Positions 20,560 to 20,572 of a stretch of DNA of 20,572 nucleotides are shown piece after piece. Source of the DNA: Candidatus Bathyarchaeota archaeon. Lineage in GTDB: Archaea; Thermoproteota; Bathyarchaeia; 40CM-2-53-6; FEN-987. The notes under the pieces were generated by a model, which was not told the origin of the DNA, ran no database searches, and worked only from the letters and a program-made list of their open reading frames with translations. The position numbers and the translations under genes are program-made. The stretch is taken from NCBI GenBank assembly GCA_022865625.1, contig JALHTB010000092.1:1-20572 (forward strand). Reading direction: 5' to 3'. Within the stretch, counting starts at the first letter, position 1. The number at the start of each line of letters is the position of its first letter.

Positions 20560-20572
20560 CTATGTGAGTAGA

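Noticed and set aside
1..20572. CRISPR array or other regularly spaced repeats
   Set aside because: No regularly spaced direct repeats were seen; the only direct repeats found are the two tRNA 3' ends.

Overview
The window looks archaeal, from the thaumarchaeal/aigarchaeal side of the TACK group. This rests on a eukaryote-type DNA topoisomerase IB (6424-7929), ribosomal protein eL38 (20313-20507), an actin-like gene whose motifs resemble crenactin and eukaryotic actin (17545-18813), tRNA genes interrupted by archaeal-type introns, and AT-rich TATA elements about 25 bases ahead of several starts. Start codons are often TTG or GTG. No rRNA or CRISPR array was seen.

Layout. 1-877: the start of thiL on the minus strand, cut by the window edge. 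878-2740: a small accessory islet. It holds a RelE/ParE-type toxin-antitoxin pair and a secreted or membrane micro-protein locus in two overlapping frames. It is bounded by an intron-containing tRNA-Thr(CGU) and a detached 16-base copy of that tRNA's 3' end. 2850-8710: an MFS exporter, a small helical protein, a two-HTH regulator, topoisomerase IB and a FabG-like dehydrogenase. 8822-9881: a second islet of the same design. A tRNA-Leu(GAG) with three introns is followed by a ribbon-helix-helix gene coupled to a 57-codon gene, then a detached copy of the tRNA-Leu 3' end. 10313-17218: a luciferase-like protein, a long coiled-coil protein, proline dehydrogenase, an SGNH hydrolase, a cyclase-family hydrolase, a thioredoxin and a second MFS exporter.

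17369-19742: the most interesting block, a tightly packed four-gene operon. It encodes an AbrB-like mini-protein, an actin-like ATPase, a protein with a possible nuclease-like fold plus a coiled coil, and a small cysteine-knuckle protein. I read it as a candidate cytoskeletal or DNA-segregation module distinct from the described crenactin-arcadin cluster. 19895-20160 carries a decayed IS200/IS605-like transposon end, and eL38 closes the window.

The two tRNA islets share a logic: a tRNA gene, its displaced 3' end about 0.9-1.5 kb beyond the tRNA's own 3' end, and a toxin-antitoxin-like pair between them. Three gene pairs in the window overlap by the same four bases, TTGA, where a TTG start is embedded in the upstream TGA stop.
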